Of a stretch of 64,000 nt of DNA, positions 1 through 26,453 are shown one piece after another. The DNA lies in contig NC_072456.1 of assembly GCF_027596085.1 (NCBI RefSeq), positions 13,778,744-13,842,743 of the forward strand, written 5' to 3'. The position numbers and the translations under genes were made by a program. A model generated the notes under the pieces. That model saw only the letters and a list, made by a program, of their open reading frames with translations. It was not told the DNA's origin and did not search any database. Source of the DNA: Anoplopoma fimbria (taxonomy: Eukaryota > Chordata > Actinopteri > Perciformes > Anoplopomatidae). Numbering within the stretch: the first letter of the stretch is position 1; each line of letters opens with the position of its first letter.

Positions 1-1087
1 AGAATAGAAAAATGACCACACCTCTATAACTAACCGTAACCAAGTGGTTTTAGTTGCCTAAACCAGGAGTGAAGTGACATGGATAAAAATCCTTACTTAC
101 TTAATGATATGTAAAATGAATTTGCATAATAAGAAATAAAAAAAGGTAATATTAGAAAATCATCCAACCGACCTCTTGAATTGCAAAATTGCCTGCAATT
201 TTCTTATACACCTATACATACTAAAGGGATAGCAACACGGTATTAACAGTATAATATTATGATCTATATAGTCTGTCCAAAGATATTTAAAGGCATTATA
301 GAAATTACAGCAGAACCTGCACAGAAGCAGAAACAAGAATTAGATCCCTCTAGATAAATTCAAAATAACCAAATAATGGATTGACACTCATTTTCTGGTT
401 TATTACTTGTGACTGTCACCAGACACCCTCATGGGGGCTTGTATACTAATAAGACCAAGGACACTTTGGCAAAGCTGATCTACTTTGTAGATCCAGATCA
501 TTGATACAAAATGTATCAAAATCTAGCATCTGAGATAAATTCACAAGCTAGTGTGTGATATACACATTCATGCATCAGTAATTATATTTCAATAATATGA
601 TATACATTGTTGTTAAATGGACTTTTGTTACTTTACGTTTATATTCATGCCTGTTATATATATAATTATTTCACTACTGGTAACATAACAAACCCACAGC
701 AAAAAAAAAACTTGCTCCATCTGTTTCGTCTCTATTAGGATGTACAATATATAGCACACTCTAATATAGTATTGCTTTTTGACACAACATAGCCACAGAA
801 AAGCCCAGGTATGAATGTAAGATACAAATAATTCACAACAAGCATACTGTCATGTTAGCTTGCTAAACACTGAGTTTGGATGGCAACTGCTAGTAGAAAA
901 AAATGTAGCAAGCCCATAACTAAATGATCCAGTGCATAAGAACTTTTAGAAGAAAGAGATTTCACAGTTCACTGATAGTCTTTGTGAACGCCACCTTCAC
1001 TTAGTGCAAACAACAGCTCATCATTTAAAACATGTTTGTTTTGTTTGCGGAAACAACTGCTTTCCATCAACCTTTTATGTAAATATG
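1..1087. other. AT-rich sequence, possible distal kank3 3'UTR and downstream flank
   Basis: There is no ORF of note. It contains a second candidate polyadenylation signal for kank3 at 399-404 (minus strand). Otherwise it is AT-rich and without recognisable repeats or genes. Confidence 0.4.
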
Positions 1088-1801
1088 TTTATTTCAGACA
1101 TGATTTGATATATATTTATATATATATATATATTTATATATGAACATAAAATGCACAGACAGTTAGTGCAGACTATGAAAGTGAAGAGGTTCACAGATCA
1201 GTTAACCAAGGCAGGACAGAAAGAGCAGAGGGCCACACACACCGGCTGTGTGATGATGTCTAAAGCAAACACCGGACATGCAGACAGTAGTCAGATAGAG
1301 CAGCCAGGATGCCTTACAAGAGAGCCTTTGATACATTTTCAGCACCGTCAATGTTTTACTTTAAGGTTTACTAAAGACAGTGATGTAATTTGAAATATCT
1401 TGTGATGTCAGTGTGTGGGCTGACACGGACAACTATGGTTGCAGGTTTTTTTTCTATGTGCATCATATCCTACCGGTGTGTGTTGCTCTTTACAGTCAAA
1501 ATATTAGTGGAGTGCAAATAATTAATACAATGGTCTCATCTCCTGTAACAGAAAAAAAAAATCAAGCGCTTGAGACCTCATTTAGATATGCTATGAGCTC
1601 TTATTAGTTAAGTATATTATATAACCATTAACGACTTTTATGGAAAAATAATATTCTCATATTAACAATACTTATAAAATGCAGGACATGTGGCAATATA
1701 TAAATACATATATGTTTTAGTAAATTCCAGTGGAGCTTTTCACAGCTCAGATCCAGTTATGTTTGCTGGTCTGTCAGTCTACATTTGCAGCCATGATTCT
1801 T
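1088..1801 (-). other. kank3: kank3 3' untranslated region (minimum extent)
   Basis: This follows the kank3 stop codon (complement of 1802-1804) on the minus strand. A minus-strand AATAAA polyadenylation signal (TTTATT on the plus strand) is seen at 1088-1093 and another at 399-404, so the UTR is about 0.7 or 1.4 kb. The interval includes a short TA-rich tract near 1110-1140. The short plus-strand ORFs here have no recognisable domains and are probably chance. Which signal is used cannot be decided from sequence. Confidence 0.5.
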
Positions 1802-11974
<10,173 letters not shown>

Positions 11975-12020
11975 TTTTCAGGACTGGGACCTTTCAGCAC
12001 CCACAGCTTCAAATACACAC
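11975..12020 (-). other. kank3: kank3 5' untranslated part of the first coding exon
   Basis: On the minus strand a polypyrimidine-poor but canonical acceptor (...TACCCAG) ends at 12021, and the exon then runs 46 nt to the ATG at 11974-11972. The acceptor implies at least one noncoding exon further upstream, at higher coordinates. Confidence 0.5.
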
Positions 12021-13908
12021 CTGGGTAAAGAAAACACAGTGTTTTAATTATTATAACAATTATACATCCGAATTATATAGGGCTTTTCTCAAAGTTAAAC
12101 TGTAGGAAAAAAAGAACGCATGTTTTTAGTAAAAGGAGACAAAACAAACAAGTGGCTTCTTGCTCTCACTTGAATGGCAGACATAGATGTTTCTTTATAG
12201 AAGTAGTAAATTCAATAAAGTTCAGAAACGCCTAAAGGAGTTTTCTTTTGGCTCATTAACCTGTGTGACTCTTCAGCCATGTTGGAATTATGTTGAGCTT
12301 GACATCATCCGGTGCTCTGTGTGTTAGTGTTCAACTTTCAAGCTCTCTGCCTCTTTACTAGAAGTTACTTGAGCTGTTAGAGGATCTCTACAGTAAACTT
12401 TCATATATGTTTCAGTATGTATGTACAGAAACTTCTTGCACACAGCGAAGTTGACAGTCAGGGGAAACACCTCAGAACAAAGTCAACAACAAAGAGCTGA
12501 ACACTCTTCACAAACCACAAGACAGCTGCTCCATTAATGACAGCGTCACACCATCCAACTCCACTGAGAAACCACAGGATTCTTGTCGCCACAAGACTGC
12601 TGCAACCTGACACACATACTGCTGCTCTGGGAAATATACAATTTCCTTCTGGAATAATGTCTGTGTATTTAGACACAAAGAAAGGAAGGGGACTGACTAA
12701 CTTGTAAAACATCATTGCAAAACAACAAAGCTAAACACAAAACAATTGTGAGGCTTCCCCAACATTAAAAAGTAAACTTTTAAATATATAAAACATTTGT
12801 TTGCAGTAGGAATTAATGCAAACAATTCTGACATGGACTGAAGCTGTCCGATGTTTAGTTTGTTCAAAACAGACACTAAAAATGTAAAAGCTTCCTGTGC
12901 TTCAGGAAAAGAGCACAGGTAACGACAAAGTGGGGAAAACCATTAACCTGGATAACTGAACCCCAAGTACAGAAATATTATTATTATATAATATTGATAT
13001 TTTCAAACTAATGCTTTTGTGTTGAGGAGCAGTTCACCTCTCAGCCCCTCAGTGAGCAAGTCATACAGCTGGAGTTCAGGCTGGTTCCCTCTTTCCTTCT
13101 CCACTCAGCCCTGAGAGAGATAGAGAGAGAGAGTGAGCGACATCCACCATGAGAAACAGATCACAGTGCAGTTGCATAAATAGACAGTACAGCATATTGA
13201 CCATACTATCATTAGTTATGTCCTTCGCAGTTCTCACTCCAGATCTCAACCCACGTATTGGAAGATTGGGACTCAAATGCGAAAAACACTCCACCACCAT
13301 CAAAACACCAAATGACTGAACATGTCGTGTGAGAATGATATTTAATCAATCCAGCAGAATCTTTGCTGAGGAGCAATGAAGCTGTTCAGGAAGATTATGA
13401 CGATTTGTACACATTTGTATAAATACCACACATAGTGAGTTCTGCCCTTTAAATTTGGAGTCTTTCAATGAATTCCAGCTGTTTTTTATATTATTTTTCT
13501 CTTTTGCAGAAATCCCAAGTATTTTTTTATCTCAACATAGGACGAAGGGAAACATCTACTAGACCAGAGAAGATGTGCTATCATGTGACATAAGAGGGAG
13601 TTTGAGGGGCTGAAGAATAGAGTATGAAGAAGCCTTGATGGTGAACAACGCGACACTAACGTCAACTTTGACAAGGTGTGCATCCACCTGCACCATCACA
13701 AACCTCACAGGTGTGTAAGTTTACTGAGAAAATTATAGGTGTTGCCGTCCATTTGGGTCTTATAAAGCCGGTGTGTTTGGGGCATAACATAACTTTTAAA
13801 GATGGAGGGAAAGATTCATTAACACAAAACTACAGATGCACTGTGTATGTGTTTTCATATTTCAAAGACAGTCTCAGATACAGTAACTTGTACCCCCACC
13901 GCCCCCGT
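12021..13908. other. intron/upstream region of kank3, no further gene seen
   Basis: This is AT-rich DNA with only short ORFs lacking domain signatures. The kank3 promoter and noncoding first exon(s) probably lie here or further right, but no CpG-rich block or TATA box marks them clearly. Confidence 0.35.
13038..13110 (-). other. possible upstream noncoding exon of kank3
   Basis: On the minus strand a pyrimidine-rich tract ending TCTCTCAG at 13111 is followed by 73 nt and a GTGAAC donor at 13037. It lies about 1 kb upstream of the first coding exon and has no clear ORF. It is only a splice-signal match; transcript data would be needed to accept it. Confidence 0.22.
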
Positions 13909-13932
13909 GCACACACACACACACACACACAC
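13909..13932. repeat. (CA)n microsatellite
   Basis: This is an uninterrupted run of about 12 CA units. The overlapping ORF reading His-Thr repeats is a by-product. Confidence 0.95.
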
Positions 13933-14079
13933 AAAAACCTCACATACATGCAGTCATTCATTTTGTTTCAAACGAACACACATACGGATGTGTTTTCCAG
14001 CTGCCTCAGGCGCATTCCTTACACATGCTGTTGTAACACGCCGGTTGTCATTCTAGCTGACTGACTACTGATAACCTAT

Positions 14080-15470
<1,391 letters not shown>

Positions 15471-15534
15471 ACACACACACGCACACGCACACGCACACAC
15501 ACACACACGCACACGCACACACACACACACACAC
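15471..15534. repeat. (CA)n microsatellite with CG interruptions
   Basis: CA units are interrupted by several ACGC variants, so the array is imperfect. A shorter CA run lies at about 15800-15813. Confidence 0.93.
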
Positions 15535-17017
15535 GCTCCTCAAGTGTTTCTGTTTTTCTCTCTGATTTGATGACAGACAGCAAATTATAGACCTCAGGGA
15601 GAAGCTGCATTCCTTCTTTCTTCACCCCCGAGTCCTGACCAGCCGAGAGCCACTCTGTCAAGGCTCAAACTTGCTCACACCCCCCGAGTGCCAATGATCA
15701 TAACAACACTTGCACAAGCCAAAAACAAAATAACTAAAAGGCCCATAAACACACGTACGCGATTGCACACAGCAACAGAAACACAGTGCATGTATTCTCA
15801 CACACACACACACATGGAGTCACAAGATCCTGCAGTCAGAAAAAGATGATGTTCACAGATACAAATTTCAGTGAACACATTTGGGGATACCACCTTAATT
15901 TAGTAAACACTTAACGGTTTTTATCGTCTACAGATAAAGTTCAGCCTAAGGCATCTGTCTTTTCAGAGCTTCAAATGACATGACATTCTTCAGTTTTAAT
16001 GTAACACTGCAGTCAACTTTAAACCGCAGCTGCTCAGAGTCAACACATTTCAGCCACACAATAATCTGCCATATCTGCCAGCACTATCAGCAACTAAAAG
16101 TCTGTGTGAAACGAGGCAGAATGAATACTGTGAAAACTCTACATCTGTTTTCATCTGTTGAAGGAACGGTACAGTGTCATTTTATGCTTCTACAATGTCC
16201 AGAACTCAAACTTTGCTGCTAATTACAGTGCAATTCCAAAGTATTTAGAAATAACAAACTCTGTGCCTTTTTAATATTGTGAGCATCTTGGATAACATTG
16301 TACTCACCAAAGTTTTTTTTAAACATTTGAAAACAAACAGGAAAATCCAGTGTGCAGGACAACAAAAGTCTAGCACATTTAAAAAATTTTAACTGATGGA
16401 TGTTTACAACCCGTTCGAACGACTTTGCTTGTATTTTTGCAGTTTGCTGCTGGACTTTATTGTGTTTTCAGATCTCAACAATTAACTTTAGTCAGTACAG
16501 TTTTATTGTCATTTAAAGAAATGATGGCCACATGTACAAAAATAAGCCCAAAGATGTAATAAACTGAAATTCCAGCAGTTGGTATAGTTGGGATGGAAAC
16601 AGATTTAGGAGTATTACGCACATTTATTTCCATAAAAAATAACCTGGATATATTAGTATTTTAGTGACCAAGAATGTATTTTAAAAAATGTCAAATACTG
16701 AACAGTTAATGATACAATTTTTCCCCTCGTGTTCAGTAGGAACTTGTGACGAGTGGAGAAGAACCACGTCGTCCCAGAGCAGACTCACGAAGAAGAGAAC
16801 AGCGAGTTGTTCTGCACTCAGTGGAAGAGGAAATGCTGTGCTGGTTGGAGGCTCGGGGGCATGTTTTAAAAACAGTGACCTCATCCTCACCGCCCGCCAC
16901 CCTTTTCCCGAGATGAGAAGTCAATCTGACAGATGAGGAGGGAGTAGGAGCCGACATCCTCTCTCACTAACAGCAACTTTTACTATCCGACTGCTTTACA
17001 TCTTCACACAGAAAGAC
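15535..17017. other. intergenic, no gene recognised
   Basis: Only short ORFs on both strands are present, without domain signatures. It is unremarkable AT-rich DNA between two CA arrays. Confidence 0.4.
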
Positions 17018-18351
<1,334 letters not shown>

Positions 18352-18378
18352 GTAACACACACACACACACACACGCGC

Positions 18379-18442
<64 letters not shown>
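18352..18442. repeat. (CA)n microsatellite with CG interruptions
   Basis: About 45 CA units, with a few CGCG variants near the left end. Confidence 0.95.
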
Positions 18443-18443
<1 letters not shown>

Positions 18444-18547
18444 GAGGCAGACATCACATGATGCCTCACATGGAGGTTAGATAACTTGTTATCACTTTTG
18501 GCCGAAGACTTGAGTGTTTAAGTGTCACACAGAAACACTCTGTCACC

Positions 18548-18548
<1 letters not shown>

Positions 18549-18627
<79 letters not shown>
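18549..18627. repeat. Compound (CA)n(TA)n(CA)n microsatellite
   Basis: CA units, then a TA block at about 18584-18602, then CA units again. The alternation suggests slippage plus C-to-T change inside one original CA array. Confidence 0.94.
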
Positions 18628-21600
18628 AAAACATCATCTCTTCAACATAAATCAGACACTGACGTCACATCTCTAACATCCTGCGTGTGCTGCTGTATCC
18701 AGACTAAAAGAGAAATCTTTTTTTTTTTTAAATCACGTTGACTTCAAACATCACATGCGTCCTGCCTCCCCTCCCTCTTCCTTCCAGATTCTCCAGCAAA
18801 CACAATCGGGCACATTCAGCCTCCACAATGAGGCTCTATGCCTGTTTGGTGGCGGCGCTGTTTTCGAGAAGTTTTGTGAGGCCTCGTTGTTTTCTCCACA
18901 CCAGACGCAAATGTCACAATGTAAATTAAATATAGTTGCTGGGGAAAAGCTATTCAGACAAATCACGAGTTTTTGTGAGAAGTATTGGCACGGAAATATG
19001 TTAAAAACTGATTTTGTCGGTTCTTGTATTGAATGGTTGCTCACCGCTTCGTAACATTCACAAACAAATGTGGCTAGAGACAACAGGATCAGTTCAGGTT
19101 ACCTCAACTCCTCCAACACAGCTGAAGCCTCATCCATTATACATTCGATATTTATTGACGGGCATAATAGGAAAGGTTAACATTTTTCAAGTCTATGTTC
19201 ATAAAATACTGACATACCCACAGCGCTGGTGCTACCTTCATGAGCCTCACTTGCTGTGCGTAGGGCACCGACTGCCAGAGAGCCACCGAAACAGCTGGAG
19301 ATGGTTGTGCTGCCTCGACAATCTTGGAAGGAATGGCCCAGAAAAAGTTAACAGGGGGGACCGAAGAGAGACAAACAAAGAAACAGAAGTGAATATCTTA
19401 TAGTAACATGTCAGGATGAATCAGCTGATGTGGTACCGTGGAATAACATCATTCCTACAGATGTAAAGTAAAATGAACTTTCACTTTGTAGCTGGATTCT
19501 GTCTGCATCATTTTACAATCCATTTGAATCTTTGGCTACTGCAGCTGCTTTTAATGAGCAACTGCCAATTTTAACAGTTTCAATGTCTATTCACAACACA
19601 TTTGTATAGGTTTGTATGCATTTTTTATTTGATCTATCATGGATTATGTGTTATTTAGATCAAGGATCTAAGATCTATTCTATCAATCGTGTTTTCTTTT
19701 CCTGTATGTGAAATATAAAGTTTGGCTAATCATTTAAGGTTTAAGATTAAGCATACATAATTGCTAAGATTTGTTTTATTTTGTTTTTAACCCTTTAAAC
19801 CATCTTTCCTCATCCCCAGTTAATTACTGAATTTAGTTTTTTTTAAACATACTAAACTCTGCATGTATATACTAATTCATTTCCCTTTTATTTCTAAATG
19901 AATGCAGGATCAATTCTGAAATGTGTGCATGGAGGAACCCAAGAGGAAGCAACTGACCATCAACCATCTGCCAACAGTTCAGTTACACAAGATAAACCTC
20001 AAACAACCAGCAGGTTTGTGGAGAACAGTCGGGACAAAGATGGGGGGAACATCCATAGTCCAAATATTTGAGGCTTCAGTAGTCTGAACCTACCAAACCA
20101 ACTTGATTTGACAAACTCACTCTTAGTACAAAAATCCCACTTTGGCTTATAAATTGTAAAAGTATTTTGGGATTTGGTACATTCTCTCTTACTAGTAAAA
20201 ACCTTCTGCATCTTTTGTGAAAACTGCATTGTGGTTTTCCATCCAGTAAAGATTAAAATATGGACGACCACAGAACCAAACCAACTGACGGTCATGAATG
20301 AGTTCTTGGAATAGCAAAATTATATGTTTCTTTCTGTAAACAATGATGTTAGCATCAGTTTGCTGAGCTGCACAGTATCCCAGCAGCAGCATCCAGTCAG
20401 CTGAGACTGAGGCGGTCCCATGGCTGACAAATGCTCCCCCTCCCCCCACCCCCACTCTGCACCCGACCCTGAAACAAAGCAGCGTTCACGAATCAAGTTT
20501 TCCCCAATTAGCCAGTTTACAGTTCTGATGTCACGTTGCAATTTGGACTTAAACACCTTGTTTTCCGTCCGTGGTGAGACACAGACTCTCCAGGCCTGTT
20601 TTCCCAACATGACAAACCGAACCTTTGTAGAAGCTGCTTTTTAAATATGCAAGAAAAAACTCCACTGAGTTCTCATCCTTAAAATATGTCTCGTTCTGCA
20701 CATTTACTTTTTCTACATTCACTTCAGCTCTTTGTTTTCTAGCCAAGCAAATAACAAAAGCAATCCAGCTTAATACATCTCTACAGTCTCTCTGAGTTGA
20801 CCTAGATATTCAACATTTGTTTCTTTCACAACAGTAGCAACCGGAGTCTCCAGATGTTTGATTTTCATAACTACAGAACAGGACCAGATGTCAGCAGCTT
20901 TCTGCCCAGAAACAACTGAAATATGTGTATATCATCATGTTGTTTCCTTCACTGGTGGAAATTATACAAGTTCAGCATCTCTTTGATGCAGAGCGTCAGG
21001 GTAATGACAAGGCACTGGGTGAACATAGGTCTTTGAAAAGTCTCCTAAAGCTCCTGCAAAAACACACCTTTATCACCGTGGAGCTGCTCCTGAGGAAAAT
21101 ACATGTTTGTGGGCTCTAATTCAGTTTTCCATGCAGGCACACTGATTCCGTTAGCTCCTCAAATACAGGCTGCTCATTACTCCTGAGAGGCAATCTGATG
21201 TCTGCCAGGCCTTACCAAACATAATTGAACATATCGATGCCATGCAGCAGACACCGAGACAATCTGCAGTGATCTCACCCGAAATGACAAGGAGACTCCT
21301 TTCATGAAATTTGGCTTTTACTTGCTCTTCTTCTGTTGCCTCTTCTGTTACATTACACAACTCCTTTACCTCTATGTTTTTCAATATTTTGGTTCCACTT
21401 TCTAATAAGTTAAAAATGTTGTCAGGTTGTGTAAAGTACCTCAGGCTCCCATCACGTCTTGTTTTTAGTTCTTTAATTTAGACTCTCTTTAGTCAGACTT
21501 TCCAATGAACCGTCTGAGCTTCTGGAAGAAGAACAACTTGATGGCTTATTACAAAGTGATAAACTCATACCTTTATTAATGACTTGACTATTAATGACAA

Positions 21601-22578
21601 AGCAGCCACAGAGATGTTTTACAACATGTCCACCCAAAAAAGTTATTATTTTCTAATTGCAAAACTGATTGCAAAACTGATCTGCAAAGCAGTAAGAAAT
21701 GATTTAAACCACGAATAAAGCAGTCAGTTACTACTTTTAAAGAGCACTCTATTGGGAAGTGTAACCAGTATTTTTATTTTTACATTTTTATCATTTTCCT
21801 AAAATAAAGCTTTTCACAGAATGCTTTACAAAATGACTGTTATTCAGAAAATGGCAAACAATTCTTCAAAAGACGAATGGGAACATAAAAAAAGACTAAA
21901 ATCAGGATACAAAAGATAGTTTTCATCTTGTGTGGCTGCAGTGGGAACTGAACATGGCAGCGTTGTTCAGCCTCAGTGTATGACTTCATAGGGCAGAGGT
22001 GCTTTTCCACAGAGCTAAACACAACATTTCCTCCATTACGAGCCAGCGAACAGAGGTGATCTCTGTGCTGTGAAACAAGTTTTAAACTGGAGTTCAAGGC
22101 CTCGCTCTCACCTTGCCCACAGAGATGTTTTTCTCAGGCATCAGATTCAATACCTCGAGAAGGCTTCAGAGAAAGTTTGAGTACAACCACAAACTTCTCT
22201 CTCTTCAGTAGCACACAAAAACTTTCATTGTTTCATCCAAAAATGAAAAATTGGAACAAAATGTTAAAGACATCAAAACGACGTGCTGGAAGTGTTTCCA
22301 AAATCAGTCGTGGTTTGATTCTTCCACAGAGAGAACTTTCACCATTTACCCGCCAAAAAGCCCTTTAGGGTCAAATATCACAACCTGTAAATCATGTTCA
22401 TAGTCTGTTGGACTAAACACGTTCACCAGTTGAAGGAAAACGCAGCAGTGATTTGTGCATTTGAAGTTTTTCCCACCCTGATGTTAGTGCTCACAGTTCG
22501 ATAAGTGCTTCTTTCCCATGCTCTGCCCAAAGTACTTCAGTGAACACGGGTATTTTTAGCCCTGTGTTTTTCATTCAG
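18628..22578. other. intergenic, no gene supported
   Basis: ORFs of 60-130 codons occur on both strands (for example near 18755, 19014 and 20320). None has a recognisable motif, paired splice sites or a codon pattern that would support a gene. No transposon ends were recognised. Confidence 0.4.
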
Positions 22579-22870
22579 AGTCTCTCAGGCAGTGGAGATA
22601 GCCGAGGGCAGAGCGTCTGATTGGACCACAGTGTTGGACGCTGACTGACAGCCCCTTTAATTCATACTATTGTCCTGTTTTACTACTCGTTTCAGTCATT
22701 GGAAGGCATTGTTACTTTATGTACAGTCATTTTACAGCAATTTAAAAGGATAAATCTGATGATATTATGAATTATTTATACATGTATATCCATACATTAT
22801 TATATATATATATGTATCCAAGAAATGCACTATTTACTCCTGTGTCAATAAAGTTAGTACAAAAACTACA
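22579..22870 (+). other. candidate terminal exon / 3' end of an unidentified transcript
   Basis: A pyrimidine-rich acceptor (GTGTTTTTCATTCAG) ends at 22578. It is followed by about 290 bp closing with TGTCAATAAAGTTAG, a canonical polyadenylation signal at 22847-22852. All three frames meet a stop within about 70 nt of the acceptor, so any coding part is very short. This could be the last exon of a noncoding RNA or a chance arrangement; I do not recognise the peptide. Confidence 0.25.
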
Positions 22871-24227
22871 GTGCCCAGCTGTTTGATGCCTTTTTCATGA
22901 TGGTTTTCATGATGTTGCACCAACTCAGAGCGGTATACAAAACTACAGAATACAAGGGCAGTCTGTTATCTTGAGGACACAACTTAAGTATTAAATTATC
23001 TGTTCATATAATTCTGTTTCCCTCCTGCCACCACTCACCCTTATTATCTCAAGATATAAGAAATGTGATTTTGGAGAAAATTACATTTTATTACATTTTT
23101 AAGTTACCTCAAACACTCAAAACTATTTTCTCATGATCACATTTTTTTCCAGATAATTGAGTTTTCCATTGTCTTTACTCAAGAGACTGTTCAAGTCTAT
23201 TAGCTGTTCAGAGTTAGAGAGACTTGATTTAATTCACTCAAAAGGCCAAGAGGAAGGACTTCATAATGAAAATAATCAGACAACTAAATTGTTAAATTAA
23301 GTCTTTCATCTTGAGAATATTTAAAGATGTAAAATATCTCGAGATAACAATTAAATACAAACTAAATAAAAAAATAAAAAAACCTAAGTTGTTCTATTTT
23401 TTTGGTTTAATGAGTCACATCTCGAGACCAATGGAACAAATAATATGAGAAACTCCTGTGAATATTATAGTTTCTACCAGCTACAAAGAACTAAGACAAC
23501 ACAACTGCCTTTGTTTTACTATTAAATATTTGTGTCATTTCTATTTATTACATTCTACTGTTTACAGTTTAGTGTTCTTGTATTGTAATTGCTCTAAACT
23601 TCCTGTCCAGCTGGAAGTCAACTCTGGAGCCATTGTTTTAAAAATATTTGAACGTGGTCTCTGCTACAAAAATCAAGATCAATCAAAATAACACAAGGTT
23701 TTTTTCTACCTTGTGAAAACTAAAGCTACATGTAGAAAAGCACGCAGCTGCTTCACTCAAACAAACTGAACTTCTGAAGGGCTTCTCCTCTTTCAAGAAC
23801 AATTTGGAAAGCCACTTTAATCAGAGGAACTGGCGTGAAGCTGAAAGTGGTCATTTCCATTTTCAAAGCCTGTGTGCCTGATAATTATGATGAAAAGCCT
23901 CCAGCTATCAGGTTCCACACAACTCCGACACTTAACACTAATTGTTGCCTCAGAAGAAGAAAAAATAGCTTGAACTAAAAGGTAAACAAACCACATAGAT
24001 CCACAGAGCAGAAAATGTATTTGTTTCAGTTCTCCTGGAATAATTGTTATTTAATCAGTGGGTATCCGTTTCAATTCTAGATAAACAACCGTACAAGCTC
24101 AACATTCTCTCTTCAACTGATTAACAAATGGTGCCACCTTTAACAGGGAGGCCTTCAAACCATTTTAACTCAACATAAAAAAAAACCCCAGTGCTCTCAT
24201 TAATTTCACTCAGACCAGTCGAGCAAC
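22871..24227. other. intergenic, no gene recognised
   Basis: AT-rich DNA without coding signal or recognised repeats. Confidence 0.4.
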
Positions 24228-24710
24228 CAGTGGTGGAAGACATATAAAAAATACACAAAAGTACCCCATCACAAGTGAAAGTCCTGCATTCAAAAACATA
24301 AGTAAAAGTACAGAGGTACTATCAACTAAATGTGATGTAAAGTAATAATAGTAAAAGTACTCATAATGCAAAGAAATGTTTCCTGTGAGTGTTATGTATA
24401 ATATTATTGGATTATAAATACTGATGCATTCATACTGCTGTAGTCTGTTAACATGGAATGTTTTTAACTCATTTCTATGTTGTTGAGTACTTAAATCTAT
24501 GAAAACACTTTAACTTGTTTCTATATTAAATTCTATATACAAAAATAAAAAAGTATCCCAGGCTGTTAAAAAAATGTAGTCGAGTAACAATTACAAAATT
24601 GTGTATGATGGAGTAGAAGTTAAGAAGCAGCATAAAATGGTCAAATTCAAATTAAGTGAATGTGTCTCAAAATTGTACTTATGCATATTGCCTCAGTAAA
24701 TGAAACAGCT
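24228..24710 (+). mobile_element. degenerate repeat resembling a teleost hAT-like nonautonomous element
   Basis: It begins CAGTGGTGGAAGAC, close to the CAGTGGTGGAA terminus of a very common teleost repeat, and continues with the typical 'agtaaaagtac' phrases. The expected inverted right terminus is not clearly preserved, so the right end is approximate. The family name is from memory. Confidence 0.45.
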
Positions 24711-26018
24711 GTGTATTCATTGCTTACTTTGTGATTGTTGTGACCAAAGATAAAATAGTTGCCGCTTTGATATCTCTCCAGGAGTTCTAAGATGTTGTTA
24801 CAGATCCGCTGTGCAGTGTTTTGGCATATGATGAGCCCTGAAACAAATTAATTTGTTATTCAAACCATTTCATTGTCTAATGCCTGAATGCCCACAAGCC
24901 GCATTTAGAAATTCAACTCAGTGGTATTTCACATGGACGTCACATGAAACTGATTGAAAACTTTGTTATTCAATATAAAAGCAGTCCAGTGAGTTGCAGT
25001 CAGTAAATTCATGTTTAGCAAACGTGTTTGTCTGGAAAGACCAAACAGGAAGAGGTTATGAGTAATGTAAAGATCAAATTTTACTAATAATCCAAGACAA
25101 GTACAACACAGGTTGTTACCAATCTAAATATGTAAACTAATTCTAATTCAGGGGTTGTTTTAGATTCCAAACCCATCAGATTACCTGTTAAAAAATGCTC
25201 ATTTTGGTTCTGACTCTAGGTTACTGTCATCTTAACGCTGGTGAGTCCAGCTTTCTCTTCGCTCATCATGTCACTGCAGTTCAGAATAACTCGGTCTGGA
25301 AGCGCTAAAATAAACCCCTCGTAATAGAGCTAAAAATACGACAGCATGCATCTTATCAAGCTCATGAGTGAGAGCACACACCCAAATTTAATTCAGTTTT
25401 AATTTAATAAACTCTCCTTCCTTTGTTTTTAGGTGTAAGCAAGGTGATAATGTATGAATTAGGGAGTGTGTATAAAAGGTACAAAAACAACAGGACCAAG
25501 AGAGGGAATATCCAGAGTATCAAAGTGTAACACTGACCTCCAACATCTCCAACTAAACTTACAGTCGATCTATTTTGGAGGCGACAGCAGTAAGTCAAAC
25601 CCCAGAGTCCTGTTGCAGAAAGACAGTTTCCCCTCAGACAGAAAGTTGTTGAGTGATAAACACTGATTCAAAGGACAAGCCTCTGTTTACTCATGGCATC
25701 TTTGTTCAGCAGGTTGTCTGGTGGTTATCAATTTTGGAAAATGCGCCCTGGTTATATATCAAAAACATTAATAAAATAACCGCCGGCTTTAATTTCTGTT
25801 TAATTTTACAAGAAGACTCTAAAGCGGAAGTTCAACTAAAAAGCCACCACATCTGGACATTCCTAACTGAAATAATTAAACATTTATTGTTTCTCTTTTT
25901 ATTTATTGCCTTTTATCCGATAACTTTAAAATATATATAAAGGATTCCCCCTTTATATAGTTAGTATTAAATAATTTATCCACAATCGTAAAGAAGAAAA
26001 ATAAACAAATTAATTAAT
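24711..26018. other. intergenic, no gene recognised
   Basis: There is no supported coding exon. Short ORFs near 25404-25940 lack domain signatures. The sequence is AT-rich and featureless by eye. Confidence 0.4.
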
Positions 26019-26453
26019 TAGGGGTGCATCGATCCAACTTTTTCAGTCCTGATACCAGCACATGGGCTTCAGGTATCGGTCGATATAGAGTCACGAGCCG
26101 ATACCAGAGTTAAATTAAAAAGCTGTTTGCCTCAATGTGTGGAAGTGACGGGGATTATTCTCTATGTGTAAGGCAACATCAGGCTCGACTTAATCATTGA
26201 TTTCAAACGAATGAATAAATAGATGTATATTTACTGAATTGTTGTTGTCAAAGACCAGCATTAACAGGAATTATAACTGAAGTGTCAACCTTTTCAAAGC
26301 AGCACCCGATTTGTCTAAACAGGAATAAAAATCATCAATAAGTAGTTTATATAGTATATAATACAGAATTGAATAGATCGGCCACTTTTGTCACCAATAC
26401 CCGATCCAGCTATTTGAGTCAGTAGTCAATATCTGCTTAATATCGCATCCCTA
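26019..26453. mobile_element. candidate nonautonomous DNA transposon with imperfect terminal inverted repeats
   Basis: The left end reads TAGGGGTGCATCGATCC; the right end, read in reverse complement, is TAGGGATGCGATATTAAG. The interior carries 'gtatcgg'/'gccgatacc' phrases that are common in teleost repeats. Size (~435 bp) and termini suggest a hAT-type MITE. A clean 8 bp target duplication is not visible, so the class is uncertain. Confidence 0.45.

Noticed and set aside
18755..19403. ORFs of 99-129 codons on the plus strand as a possible small gene
   Set aside because: They have no recognised domain, no consistent splice signals and overlap ORFs of similar length on the other strand. Chance is the simpler explanation.
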